Source: Chrysemys picta bellii
Taxonomy: Eukaryota > Chordata > Testudines > Emydidae
Assembly (NCBI RefSeq): GCF_011386835.1
Contig: NC_088801.1
Span: 20,632,824 to 20,696,823 of the forward strand
DNA: 64,000 bases
Reading direction: 5' to 3'
Shown: positions 26,069 to 38,639 of the stretch, in pieces
How the letters are laid out: every line of letters starts with the position of its first letter
How positions within the stretch are numbered: the stretch's first letter is position 1
Made by a program: the position numbers and the translations under genes
Notes under the pieces: model-generated
What the model was told of the DNA's origin: nothing
The model's input: only the letters and a program-made list of their open reading frames with translations
The model's database searches: none

Positions 26069-26071
26069 TGA

Positions 26072-28335
26072 GTCTCCCCTCCCCAAAATTCAAAAGAGAA
26101 AGAGAGGTTGATCTGAGGTTCCAGATTTGGTAATCTGATGATACAATTTTTTGATTTTTTGTTTTAACTCAAGTACTGTGTTTATGATTATTTTTAGTTT
26201 CATATAAAGTGATATCCCCTAGCACTAAAATATGCAACATCATTCCCAAACTTTTCAATATTTATCATTCTAGATCATGAACTAGTTTTATTTAAACCAA
26301 GAAAAATAAAATATGAACAGTTTGCAAAGAATTATTAAAGAATAAATAGCCTGAAAACAACAACTTGTTATATTCAGAATGAAAGCTAAGGTAGAATTTA
26401 TTTGAAAGCATTTATGCTGAAAGGTACACTGTGATACTTTCTCATGTTCTTGGTTAAAGAATATCTTTTTCAAAGATTTTTTTTTTTTGTTCACTTGGTT
26501 TTGGTTTCCCCTTTTCCCCAAATAACTGGGGACTCTTAAATTGTATAAGAAATAACATACACCTTCTTAAATACTAAAAGATCTAAAAACATTTAACATT
26601 GTAAAGCCTTGAAAATAATTTAGCTATCTAGCACTAATACAACTCCCTCTTACTGCTAGAAGTTCAAAAGATGCAAAAATTGTATGAAAATTGTTCTTTG
26701 GAAACTCAGGCATTGTCAGCATGTTGAATCAACACTGTTACAGATGGAAGGTCATTTTGTCTATCCCTCTTCCTTGTTTTATTGTTTTCCTGAGTCTTAG
26801 TATCCTATGGTTTCTTGTTAAGCAATGGCTTGATGACTTCTAGTGATTTTATTTATTTTCCAGGTGTTTGTAGTCAGAAAATTAATGTGTGGTTAGAAAA
26901 AAAAATGCACCTTTTTACTCAGCTTTCCGTCTGTTTCCCTGAATCCTATCTGCTTTCTTTACAGAAAAAAAAAAACAAATTTGACCATGTTAGTACTGCA
27001 GAGTGAATACAGCTGTGGAGGAATGAACTGGTCTCTAGTCTGCTTCATGCCTCTTTTTCAACAGAACTGTCAGCCAACTTCTCACAGCAGTAATCTTTAA
27101 TTACTAGTGATGATGTAAAAGGCAGAGAGAACATAGCAGGATGTTCACATCCAAGCTTTTATGTGTAGGGCTGGCAGTAGTTGGCTTTATAAACAAAGGG
27201 TATTTTATATGAAATCCCCACTATATCATTTCTCAAATGTCACTTTTCAGATTATAACCCTGTTTTAATATTGCTCCAGTGACACTGAAGCAGATTTATC
27301 ATTTTTATTTTGTTGACAAGATACTCAGAAGGTCAAAGTCAATCTATTTATATTAATATTTTTAAAGATTATTTTTATTCTGTCAATGGTAAAGCAATGG
27401 TACACAAGACAAATGGAGCATTACAGAACCATTATTACAGCCTATAGGGCACTTTACCAATCGAAGGCCAGAGCAATATCAATGCAAAGTTTCGATTAAA
27501 TTAAATTTACTGTATTTTTTAATTTTGTAATTCCCCAACCTTTTTTCCGAGAAGGGTAAGAACCATTTCACAGCGACTGCTGGAAAATATTGTACAAATA
27601 GTTATGTCTGGTCCTGCTTTCTTCAGAAATCCTTTCTGTGGATGTGCAGCCAGTCCTGGGACTGCATTGCATTAAAACTGTCCTTTGCAAAAGGGGGTTA
27701 AGTGGGAGTTAAACTATATTCAGTAGTGCATAGGCCTTGGGCCAGCCTTGTGCACAAGGGTGAATTTTACCGTGAGATAATAGCCTGCTAGCAGCTCAAA
27801 GAGCTTATGTGCCTTATATAGACCCTTTTCTGGATTGATTACTCATGTTTATATTATAAGATCAAGTTGTGACAGTATCTATTAAAATTCCTTTTTGTAC
27901 CTATGTCATATTAGTTTGTTGCACCTTCAAGATGAATGTCTCAATGGGAGCCCAAAACTTTACATTAACATTGCTGTAATACAGAAGGAATTGAACTCTT
28001 GGTATATATTGGGCCTCATTCTCAGAATTGTAGCATTTTACACCAACTTTGTATTGAATTTGCATTCATGAAAATGACTACACAAGGCGCAGGGCAGCGG
28101 AGAATCAGGCCCTTTATGCTGTATTTTGTTAAATATACCACTCTGACAATTGATGGGGAAAACTGAGGAAGAAGAGGTCTGGAGACAGTGGGGCTCCCCT
28201 ATGGAATGGACCATCACCAAACTCAGTGAATTTCCTGAGACTGAGAAGAGGAAAGGGCCTAATCCCACACAGAGGCTTTAATCCTCTGGCTGCTGTGTGG
28301 GATGCCCATGACTTCCTCCCTGGCCACTTGCCCAC
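26072..28335. other. non-coding stretch, nothing recognised except a palindromic-element copy
   Basis: AT-rich sequence with A and T runs near 26480 and 26965. A decayed copy of the quasi-palindromic element lies near 28011-28120. I see no exon or RNA gene. Confidence 0.5.
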
Positions 28336-28343
28336 AGTTACAT

Positions 28344-28505
28344 CTACAGTGGTTTGAGCATTAGCTTGCTAAACCCAGGGTTGTGAGTTTAATCCTTGAG
28401 GGGGCCACTTAGGAATCTGAGGCAAAAATCAGTACTTGGTCCTGCTAGTGAAGGCAGGGGGCTGGACTCGATGACCTTTTGAGGTCCCTTCCAGTTCTAG
28501 GAGAA
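28344..28505 (+). mobile_element. tRNA-derived SINE with CR1-like tail
   Basis: The 5' part is tRNA-like. It has an A-box-like TGGTTTGAGCA and a B-box-like GGTTGTGAGTTTAATCC (about 28379-28395). The 3' part GGACTCGATGACCTTTTGAG and CCCTTCCAGTTCTAG copies the 3' end of CR1, which lets CR1 reverse transcriptase mobilise it. This architecture matches the turtle tRNA-Lys SINEs (Cry I type). Confidence 0.75.
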
Positions 28506-28740
28506 AGGTACATCTCCATATATTATAGAAATTAGTCAGATTTTCAGTTTTTGCTCCCAGCAGCTTGCCTTGTACTCAACAGGCAGACTGAGACGGGCAG
28601 ACCATCTCCCAGAACCACAATAGGTTGCCTTGTTCTCAATAGGAGGCGCTGAGCTCTTAATTTAGATGCCTAACTTGAAGCAGGACTCTCTTGGAAATCT
28701 TTTGTATTTCTAAACTCCTGACAAAGAATTAATAAAAAAA

Positions 28741-28753
28741 GAGAGAGAGAGAG
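28741..28753. repeat. (GA)n microsatellite
   Basis: Short GA run after an A-rich stretch. Confidence 0.8.
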
Positions 28754-28851
28754 AAATTACGCAGAAAATAGTTAATGTAGTATTGCTGTATACATACTAA
28801 TCTCAGTGTAGCAGGAGTTTATGCCTTGTTTTTTGTGAAGAATAGTACCTC

Positions 28852-29015
28852 ACAACTTCCATCCCAAGAGCTCAAAGTGCTTTACTATCCTTTTTTATGC
28901 ATGGGGAAACTGAAGCATAGAGAGCTTAAATGACTTGCCCAGCATCACACAATGTATCAGAAGTAGTACTGGGAACAGAACTCAGGTTTCACAATTCCCC
29001 GTTGCCTATTCTAAT
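28852..29015 (-). mobile_element. MIR-like SINE, minus strand
   Basis: GGGGAAACTGAAGCATAGAG, CTTAAATGACTTGCCCAGC and CACACAAT are the reverse complement of the MIR CORE block, followed by GGGAACAGAACTCAGGTT. Confidence 0.7.
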
Positions 29016-29144
29016 TACCTCCCTTTGAAATGAAAAACAAAAGATTCTACATGTAAATGGAGTTTAAATATTATTCTATGCACAGTATTACTGCAGGAGT
29101 CCTGTGATATCATTTTAAATGTAATTAATAATAGTCAGTTATTT

Positions 29145-29163
29145 CAATAATAATAATAATAAT
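29145..29163. repeat. (AAT)n microsatellite
   Basis: About six AAT units. Confidence 0.85.
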
Positions 29164-29720
29164 ACAGAATATTCTGTTTAAACGTAATTAATAACACTGC
29201 TCAAAATGAATTAGTAATAATACAAATCCACAAAACATGTTGTGGTCTTGTTGATGATTAACTACTCTCTTAAAACAAGGCAAATATATTAGATGTTGAG
29301 GACATGGCTAATTATTTTTCATTCTTCATGTCTTTATGTTTACAGTAGCTTAGAAAAAATCCTGTTTTGCATGTTAACATTAAGAATATTCAACACAACT
29401 GAAATTTTCAAAGGGCAGGGAGGGAAGCCTAGGAGCACAGGAGAGGGGCATGGTAGGACAAGGCAGGAGGGAAGTTAGCAAATTCAATTCAAGAGAGTAT
29501 ATTTGGACAAAGATAAGAATGCTCTTACTCCCTCCGGCCCCCTTAAGCACATGACATTTCTGAAGGCATGACTCAAACAACCACAATCTCTTAATGTTTT
29601 ATTCTCTAAGGCTCAGAATGTGTTTTACAGCCTCTGACTGTGGGATAGTTATGCTTACAGACTGAAGAGGTGCTAAGGCAACCTGATCAGCTGTCAACTC
29701 CATCCCAGTTAGAATGCTTG

Positions 29721-29816
29721 ATTCTGCTCTCACTTACACTGATGCAAATCAGGAGCAACTTCATTGAAGTCAATGGAATTGCGCTAATATGAAGCTGGAG
29801 AAAGCCAGAGCAGAAT
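29721..29816. repeat. quasi-palindromic element, best-preserved copy
   Basis: The ends ATTCTGCTCT and AGAGCAGAAT are perfect complements. The centre TTCATTGAAGTCAATGGAA is also nearly self-complementary. Related wording (TTACACTGRTG.AAATC, GAAGTCAATGG, AGAATCAGGCCC) appears in about ten other places in the window. Confidence 0.65.
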
Positions 29817-29819
29817 CTA

Positions 29820-30813
29820 GCACAAGTCATTTACTGTGTAGTTACTGAGTTATTGACTTTCCTAGGCAAAAACAGTACATTTTAGAAGCTTATGACAGTC
29901 CATGTAAATCCTCACATGCAAATTGCAGTTCAGGGCACAGGCTAATTACCACTTCTTTAACAGGAAAATATCTTTATAATTAGACTATGTTATGGAAGTG
30001 TTGTTTAAAAAAACAAACCCAAAACAACAATCCTGCTATTTCCTGAAGCAGTTCACCTGGAAACTATTTGCCTCTGTGCGAAGGGGACTGCTGCTGTATT
30101 GACTTTAATCAAATGAAGACCCTTCTGTTCATTTTTAATGTGTGACAAAGTCAGATGTGATGTCAAGCTTGTGTACTGTGATGAAAGTGTTCAATATAAC
30201 AATTGTCCCCCCCCCTTGCTGTGGGGAACAATAAAAGTCAATGTCCATGTCCTGTACTGAATTGTTATCGTTCTCCCAGGGGCAGGCTAGATTGCCTTTA
30301 AACAGAAATATTTCTTTTTGTATGGGACAACTGTAAATTTCATTTAATCTCACAGCTCTATTAGTATAATTGTATTACAGATTTATGAAAAGATGCTGAG
30401 TTTTCAGGGGAGCCAAGGGGTCATCATCATTATGACCATAAAGATTTAAATTATATAGTCAGCTTTCTTCCTGTCCAGTTTCAGTGCATATTAAGAATTA
30501 AATGATGTACAGTAGCTAGAATTTGTATTAGTAATCCAGCTCTCTATAATAAGATTCTTCTTGAACTATTATTACCATCAATACTTAAAGAGGTGTTGCT
30601 AAAAAGACATAATGTTTTGTTTGCTTGTCTAGGTTTTAAAGCTTTTTTTTTTCTTTTTTGAAAACCAACAATTTTGTGAGAGCAGCTCCCTGCAAAAAGA
30701 CACTGGAAATGGTTCTTTTTGACACTTTCAAAGCAAACAAAACTCAATACATGTTGTGGCTGCTAAATAAAAAAGAGTGTTTGAGTAACTCTGTCAGCAT
30801 TATAAAGAAAGTC
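29820..30813. other. non-coding stretch, nothing recognised
   Basis: AT-rich with a C9 run near 30209 and T runs near 30643. No gene, RNA or repeat family recognised. Confidence 0.45.
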
Positions 30814-30816
30814 TTA

Positions 30817-31045
30817 GGGCAGGTCTACACTACAAATTTACATCGGTGCAGCTGCATTGCATCTGGTGAAGATGTTCTCAGCCAATGGGAGAGAATTCTC
30901 CTGTCAGCTTAACAAGTCCACCTCCACGAGAGGCAGTAGCCATGTCAGTGAGAGAAGCTTTCCTGCCAGCGCTGTCTACATAGGGGGGTTAAGGTTGGTA
31001 TAATTACGTCACTCACGGGTGTAAGTATGTAGTGTAGACCAAACT
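30817..31045. mobile_element. MITE, TTA target-site duplication
   Basis: Ends GGGCAGGTCTACACTAC and GTAGTGTAGACCAAACT are inverted repeats flanked by TTA (30814-30816 and 31046-31048). Internal CATCGGTGCAGCTGC and CCTGTCAGCTTAA link it to the copy at 20161-20426. Confidence 0.75.
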
Positions 31046-31109
31046 TTAGAGTGAAATCCTAGTCCTACTGAAGTCAGTGGGAGTTTCACCATTGATTTCA
31101 ATAAAACCA

Positions 31110-34100
31110 AAATGTCACCCTTAGTTGCTCAATAGATGTGCTGTTAATTAGTTATGCTCAGCTGAAACTGTCTGGGTGGAAAGGCACAGACCTAATGGTG
31201 GAGAAACTGGTGCAAGGAAAGTCAGATGTGTGAACTGCTACAGGACCACTATTTTGCTGTTCTGGGTATGCTGACATAATTGTGTTCCTGCCACAGTGCT
31301 CCTGGAAATAGACGTATCTAGAGACATGTAATGGCCAAGGGAAAGGATGGCATGGCCACTACACAGTTTGTTCCCTTCTAGCATTGGCTGAAGTAAGAAG
31401 GGTACAATAAAAGTGCCCAAGGCTGTCAAGATGCTGTCAAGTATTCCATCTTAGATTTAAATTTTTTATTTACTTCCACTGTATGTACTCTCCATTTGGC
31501 AAACATTGATTCCTTCTACCTGTTTCTTCTAGGTCACTGGCCAGACCCTCAGCTGCTATAAATCTCTGTAGCTCCATTGAAGGCTGTGCTGGTTTACACC
31601 AGCTGAGGATCTGGCCACAGGAACCATCAAGGCGAAGGATTATTTACTTCCTTGATTTTCCAAGGTTGGCTCAGCTTTCTGAGGTAGATACAGACTACAA
31701 TGTTGTTAACTGTGTATCACTCCATTCCTCTGCATTGCTTCTGCCTTTGCCATCTGGCTTCAATGGAGCTAGCTTGAGCAGAGCTTGCATGGGGATGTCT
31801 GTACAAGCTGGGAATCAAACCTTCCAGCTCAAATGTACACATATGTGAGAAGCCATGTAGCTTGTCTAAGGTATCCAGAGGGAGTCTGGTAAAGATGGTT
31901 TAAGGCTCCCTATTCCTCAGCTGTGCGGAGCACTGCCACCAGGTGGCTCAAGATCTGGCCCCAAACTCCAAACAGCCCCAACTTCCATTGGTATAAGATT
32001 GTTATAGGTAACCCGGTGTTAACAGCCAGCCCAGCTGTGCTGCATGCAGCCATTCATTTCTCTTTCAGTGACCGTGACGAAAAGGATGCTAGAATAGAAT
32101 TTATCTGTGCAGCCCCAAAGGGCCCCGTTACCTCCTGATTGATGCTCTGATTCCATTTGGAAAGGAGCAGGGCACTGCAATGCTGGCGGAGGATGGGGTA
32201 AGGGGTACACAGCAGAGGGAATTGGAGCAAGACAGGGCAAATTTAAAAATAAAGCATTCTTCATTTTGTATTTATTTACAATGGCATGTTAGCTTTGGTG
32301 AGCTAGAACTCTCTCTGCCATCTGCCCTCCCAGTAAATATCAATGGATTACTCAGACAAAGGCTTAGGAGGCTGAGAGCTTGTTTGTTTACTCTGAATAG
32401 CAGCTGCCAGTCAAATAATATCAATAGGTGGTAGCAGATAGAAAACACTAAAAGAAATAAGGTCTATGAGGCTAAGATTTGTATTTATTTTGGCCAGAAC
32501 AGTGCTAGACACAAATATATTTGAAAGCACATTCTAACGCTCAGAGAAATAGATGGCTAATTTGATGACAATTAATGAAAAATAAGCATTTCTGACACAA
32601 ATGAAAAGAGAGTGGTCCCCATTCAGAAAGGTGCTGTGATTCTGTGTGATTTGGATTTCTTTAAAGTTACAACCCTAAAACATTAATATACTTTTGGGAC
32701 CAAATCTTCCTGCACGCAGCCTGAGAAATGTGGACTTCCACAGGACTCGTCCTCTGAACCCCAGGCTGCAACTGCCCCTTTCCTTAATTGCAGTGAAAGT
32801 TCCTTGATAATGGGTCCATGTAATTATCTGTCCATACTTCCTATCCTCCCTTAGCCCACCGATTCTCCCACCCTCTCCTTGCTGCAACATAGGGGCTGAA
32901 CTTGCCTAGTGCTTAGCATCCTGCCTTCTCCATACTAATTCCACTGCAGGCATGGCCCTTACTCGACACAGAGGAAGGGGCGTGTTTGATTCTGGTGCCT
33001 ACTGGAGAAAAAAAATTTGAGATTTTAATGTTTGGATAAAAAATACAAACTGCCTTGCTCTTGCATGGTGCTGAGTTCTCTCAGATCTCATTGAAGCCAA
33101 CAGGGTGCGCAAGCTCAGCACCTGGTAGGATCAGGCCCATAGGGGCAAGGCTTGCAGTCCTTCCCCCAATCCTTACTTTAAAAAAAAAAATCATACGAGG
33201 CAGGTTCTGGCCCTTACCTTCTGTGGAAAAAGAGTATTGGGAGAAAGAGAGGAAACTAGATGAGAAGGAGGAATTCTCTCCAAACTATTAGTGGCCAAAT
33301 TCACAATGGTAAGAGAAGAATGTGTTCCAGTTAATTTTTATGCTAATTTTAATACTATGTTTCAGGGAGGGGTATTATTGTGATCTATCAGGTAAAGCCA
33401 GGTGAATTTACATAACCGCCCCCAAAAACCCTATTTGTCCATATTCTTTTGAATAAAACTCATTGACATTTTTCATAAGTATTGGAGACCCTCTTTAATT
33501 ATTGTGAACATTCTGGTGAGATAAATTTTATTCACAAATTGTGGTGAATATGAGTGTGAATAAATATTTGAGAACATTTGAACCATATGCGCTCTCATGG
33601 CCTTTTAAAAAATATTGCAAAGAAACTTCATAGTAAACAAGTACAAATCACAACCTGTTTGCAGATCATTGAAAAACAGAGCTAACACTAGGTGACCAAT
33701 CATGTGGCACAACTAGCACATACTCATACTCCTAATGACCAGGTACTAAACAAGTCATATTGTGTTCACACACAATATTAATTGGACATGTGTATATAAT
33801 GAGCATCTATATAGAAATCATGACCCATGAAGAGATAACTAGGGGACTAAAAAACAGATTGTATGTTGCATAATTTATACTTAATGAATGATTCAACCAA
33901 TCCTGGTAGACAGAAGTTAGAGGAAAAAATTGGACCAATCAAAACCACATTTTTTCTATATCTTTAATGCTAAAAATACATTTTGAATGTTTTGAAAATA
34001 AGGCATCTTGTTATTTTAACAGCAATTTCCAGCATACAACTAAGAGACTGTTATTGATGTAGATATGGTATATCAACCATTCATACAAAATATAGGTTTT

Positions 34101-34130
34101 AGTCTGTTCACTTCTATGGACATACTGTAT
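31110..34130. other. non-coding stretch with scattered old repeats
   Basis: A palindromic-element copy is near 31540-31618 and a half copy near 33080-33140. Several short open frames exist but none has a recognisable domain or splice context. No gene supported. Confidence 0.45.
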
Positions 34131-35990
34131 ATTCATAGAAGCATAGAACTGTAGAACTGGAAGGGACCTCGATAGGTCAGCTAGTACAGTCCCCTGCACT
34201 GAGGCAGAGCTAAGTATTATCTAAAGTTTCTAAACCATCCCTGATAGGTGATTGGAGGTTTTTAAGAACATGTTAGAGTAGACAATGACAGCAATTCCAC
34301 AACCTCCCATGATAATTTGTTCCAGTGCTTAAATACTCTTATAGTGAGGAAGATTTTCCTAATGTCTCACCTAAATCTCCCTTGCTGCAATTTAAGCCCA
34401 TTATTTCTCGTCCTGTCCCCAGTGACTAAGGAGAACAATTTATTACCCTATTCTTTACAACAGGGGTAGGCAACCTATGGCACACATGCCGAAGGCAGCA
34501 CGTGAGCTGATTTTCAGTGGCACTCACACTGCCCGGGTCCTGGCCATCGGTCCGAGGGGCTCTGCATTTTAATTTAATTTTAAATGAAGCTTCTTAAACA
34601 TTTTAAAAACCTTATTTACTTTACATACAACAATAGTTTAATTATGTATTATAGACTTACAGAAAAAGACATTCTAAAAATGTTAAAATGTATTACTGGC
34701 ACGCGAAACCTTAAATTAGAATGAATAAATGAAGACTTGGCACACCACTTCTGAAAGGTTGCTGACCCCTGCTTTATAACCTTTTATGTGCTTGAAGACC
34801 GTTGTTATGCCCCTGCTCAGTCTTCTATTCTCCAGACTAAACAAACCCATTTTTTCAATCTTTCCTCCTGGGTCATGTTTTGTAGACCTTTAATCATTTT
34901 TGTTGCTCTCCACTGGACTTTTGCCAATTTGTCCACATCTTTCCTGAAATGTGATGCCCAGAATTGAACACAATACTCCAGCTGAGGCCTTATTAGTGCT
35001 GAGTAAAGTGGAATAATTACTTGTTGTGTCTTGCTTACAACACTTCTGCTAATACATCCCAGAATGATGTTCTCTTTTTTTTTTTTTTTTAAAGTATTAC
35101 ATTGTTGATTCATATTCAGTTTGGGATCCACTGTAACACCAGGTCCTTTTCTGCAGCACTCCTTCCCAAGTAGTCATTTCCCATTTTGTATTTGTGTAAT
35201 TGATTATTCCTTCCTCAGTCTAATACTTTGCACTTGTCCTAACTGAATTTCATCCTGCTTAATTCAGACCATTTCTCCAGTTTGTCAAGATCATTCTGAA
35301 TTCTAATTTTATCCTCCAAAGTGTTTGCAACCTCTCCCAGCTTTGTATTGTCTTCAGAATTTATAAGTGTACTCTCTATATCATTGTCAAAATATTTCCT
35401 GAAGATATTGAATAGAACCAGACCCAGGACAGCTCCCTGTGAACCCCACTCAATAAGACGTTCCAGCTCAATTGTGAACCATTTGGTATGGTTTTCCAGC
35501 CAGTTGTGCACTCACCTTATAGTAGGTTTATCTAGGTTATATTTTCCTATTTTGCCTATGAGACGTTCATGTGAGACACTATCAAAAGTCTTACAAAAGT
35601 CAAGTTATACCACATCTACTGCTCCCTCCATCCATGCTTATTACCCTGTCAAAGAAGATTATTACTTTGGGTTGGTTTGACTTGATTTGTTCTTGACAAT
35701 CCTGTGCTGGCTGTTACTTATCGCCTTAGTTTCTTCAAGATGCTTACAAATTGATTATTTCCTCCAGTATTTTTCCGGGTACAGAAGTTAAGCTGACTGG
35801 TTTATAATTCCCTGGGTTGTCCTTATTTCCTTTTATTTTGTGATAAAATACGGTCCGTATAATCTCCCTGTGAGGTATGGCTTCTCCCTCACTGGACCTG
35901 GCCCACAATGCTGCAAGTTGCCCAATTGGAATCTCTGATATTTTTTCCACTCCACACTGATTACCACAGCTCCTTGCCACCAGGCAGGAT
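34131..35990 (-). mobile_element. CR1 LINE, minus strand, split by a hAT element
   Basis: The 3' end is at the left (CATAGAAGCATAGAACTGTAG, GGAAGGGACCTCGATAGGTC). Reading the minus strand rightward gives broken reverse-transcriptase pieces: LYSALIRPQLEYCVQFWAS and RATKMIKGL near 34817-35131, GSVLGLVLFNIF-like sequence near 35400-35450 and PVSLTSVPGKILEEI near 35750-35800. These are CR1 ORF2 motifs from the palm to the C-terminus. The copy is 5'-truncated, full of stops and interrupted at 34461-34771. Confidence 0.87.
34461..34771. mobile_element. hAT non-autonomous element nested in CR1
   Basis: The inverted ends are CAGGGGTAGGCAACCT and AGGTTGCTGACCCCTG. The flanks CTTTACAA (34453-34460) and CTTTATAA (34772-34779) match at 7 of 8 bases, the 8-bp duplication expected of hAT. 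The body has no coding capacity. It interrupts CR1 sequence that reads continuously on both sides, so it is younger than that CR1. Confidence 0.85.
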
Positions 35991-35994
35991 GTAA

Positions 35995-36570
35995 GAACAT
36001 GAATCCTTATTGTGGGTTAATCAGCTTGTCTACACAAATGAGGTAACCTGGAACACTGTGAGAAGGTTGTAACTGGTACACTTCAACAGCCCAAATGTAT
36101 CACTTGAATGATGCATCAAAGTTCTGTTTGCCTGGGAACAAGGTCACTTATCATCCTGGATCTTCCATAAAGTAATGAAACATACTGTTGCCAAACCACA
36201 GGCCAGCTGTGTTCCACTTTTACTTCCAGACAAAGCAATTACCTATTCGTGCTTCGCTCTGTTATCTACAGTTTGATTTCTGTTCTTAACTTGTAGATTA
36301 GAAAGAATTGATTGATTATATGAAACATCTTTTGTAGTCAGAATTCCCCAAGAAAACTTTAAAAAGTAGTATGCTAAATATTGATAGTGCAGGAGTTCTG
36401 CAGGCAAGTGTAAAAGCCTCTCTCTCACACATAGCCTTGGATGTGCTTTACTGAGAGACAGAAGCAATGTCTGACAGGAATACCGCCGTTATCACCTGCT
36501 GTGTTTGAAAAGTGCTATGGGATATTATTAAGAAGGGAAAATGTAAAGTTATATCTGAAGAAATTTTGAA
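35995..36570. other. unassigned gap between two CR1 copies
   Basis: About 570 bp with no recognised repeat or exon. Confidence 0.4.
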
Positions 36571-36571
36571 C

Positions 36572-38445
36572 AATGATGTATAAATTTCAAGGCCAGAAAG
36601 GACCATTTTGATAATCTGATTTGACCTTCTGTATAACACAAGTCATAGAACATCCCCAAAATGATTTTTAGAGCATATCTTTAAGAAAAACATCCAATCT
36701 GGCTTTAAAAGTTGTGAGTGATGGAGAATTCACCACAACCCTTGGTAAATGGCTCCAGCGGTTAATTGCTCCTACTATTGAAAATTTACATCTTATTTCC
36801 CACTCTGAATTTCTCTGGCTTCAACTTTCAGCGATTGGATCATTTTATACCTTTCTCCACTAAATTGAAGAGCCATTATCAAATATGTGTTCCCCATGTA
36901 AATCAAGTGACCCCTTAACCTTCTCTTTATTAAGCTAAATAGGTTGAGCTCTTTGAGTGTATGACTATAAGCCATGTTTTCTAATCCTTAATCATTCTTA
37001 TGTCTCTTCTCTGAAGCCTCTCCAATTTATCAAGATCCTTCTTGAATTGTGGGCAGAACTCAACACAGTATTCCAGCAATGGTTGTACCCATGCCAAATA
37101 CAGAGGTAAAATAACCTCCCTGCTCCGACTTAAGATTCCCCTGTTTATTCGTCCATCAATGGCATTATCCCCTTTGTCCACAGTGTTGAACTGAGAGCTT
37201 AGGTTCGGTTGATTATCCCCTCCCCCAATCTTTTCCAGAGTCAGTTTTCCAGCACAGAGTCCCCCTCCTTTAAGTATGCCCTACATTCTTTGTTCCTTTA
37301 AATTTAGTTGTATTAAAATGCATATTGTTTTTGTCCCCAGTTTATCAAGCGATCCAGATCACTCTGTATGGGTAACCAGTCTTCTTCACTATTTACCACT
37401 CCCCCACTTTTTGTGTCATCTGCAAACTTTATCAGGTATGACTTTGTTTTCTTGCATGTCATTGATAAAAATGTTAAATAGCATAAGGGCCAAGAACCAA
37501 TCCACAAGGGACCTCACTAGAGATACACCCATTCAAAGATGAGTTGTCATTTACAATTACATTTTGAGACCTGTCAGTTAGCCATCTTTTAATCCATTTA
37601 ATGTGTGCCATGTTAATTTTATATCATTCTAGTTTTGTAATCAAATTGTTGCACAGTACCAGGTCAAACACCTTATAGAACTCTAAGTGTATTACATAAA
37701 CACTATTACCTTTATCAACCAAACATGTAATCTCATTTTAAAAAAAGAAATTAGTTCGTCAGGATCTATTTTCCATACATCCATATTGATTGGCATTAAT
37801 TATAGTACCCTCCTTTAATTCATTATTAATCAAGTCCCTAATGAATCATTCTATTATCTTGCCCGGGATCAATGTTAGAGTGACACACCTATAACTATCC
37901 AGATCATCCAATTTTTCCGTTTTAACTCTTGGCACATCATTAGTTTTCTTTCAGTCTTCTGGAACTTCCCCAGTATCGCAAGACTTACTGAAAATCAACA
38001 TGAATGGTCCAGCAAGCCCCTCAGCCAGCTCTTTTATAGCTCTTGGATTTATCTTGAAGTTATCCAGACCTGCTGATTTTAAAATGTCTAACTTCGGTAG
38101 CTGCTGTTTAACATCCTCCAGTCATACTAATGGAATGGAAAAAATGTTATATGATAATACTGCATCATCTGTCTTTTTCCCAAATACAGAACAGAAATAT
38201 TTCTTAAAGACTTCTGCCTTTTCTGCATTAAACTGATAATCCCACCATTTCCATCTTCTAATGGACCAATACCATTGCTAGGATTCTTTTTGTTCCTGGT
38301 ATACTTAAACTCCTTCTTATTGTCCCTAACTCTTCTGGCCATAGGTTTCTCCTTGTGTCCCTTTGCTTCCCTTATCAATTTTATACAATTCCTAACGTCT
38401 GAATTATATTCGTTGCTATCAACTTCTCCCATGAGATCTATAGTA
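36572..38445 (-). mobile_element. CR1 LINE, minus strand, long 5'-truncated copy
   Basis: The 3' end region at the left reads AAGGCCAGAAAGGACCATTT. The minus strand then shows INRGILSRSREVILPLYLAWVQP and LERLQRRDIRMIKD (36981-37181), FADDTKSGGVVNSEED with the catalytic F-A-D-D (near 37400-37440), and a fingers-region piece with NKKEFKYTRNKKNPSNGIGPL (38127-38432). The order is that of CR1 ORF2 read from C- to N-terminal. Frames are broken. Confidence 0.87.
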
Positions 38446-38632
38446 TTTAGCTATGGAATAGTGTCCCAAGGGAAGTGGTGGAAGCCTCTTTGGTTGGCAT
38501 ACTTCAAAACTAGACATGACTAAACAACTGAAAATGTACTGTCAAGAAACATTCTGCATTCATAGCAAGATGGGCTGGATGAGCTAATAGGCCTTTTCCA
38601 CTGTCTCTGTATCTTCTGTGATTCTATGCATG
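38446..38632 (+). mobile_element. CR1 3'-end fragment, plus strand, head-to-head with the previous copy
   Basis: GGAATAGTGTCCCAAGGGAA, GATGGGCTGGATGAGCTAAT and the terminal GTGATTCTATG are CR1 3' sequence in the opposite orientation to the copy ending at 38445. Confidence 0.75.
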
Positions 38633-38639
38633 CCGATAA

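Noticed and set aside
28344..28405. Possible tRNA gene
   Set aside because: A- and B-box-like text is degenerate and runs directly into a CR1-like tail, so it is a SINE.
25901..32264. Signal-peptide exon of the VWDE-like gene among minus-strand Met-starting frames
   Set aside because: None combines a hydrophobic leader with a phase-1 donor that would join the 25482 acceptor.
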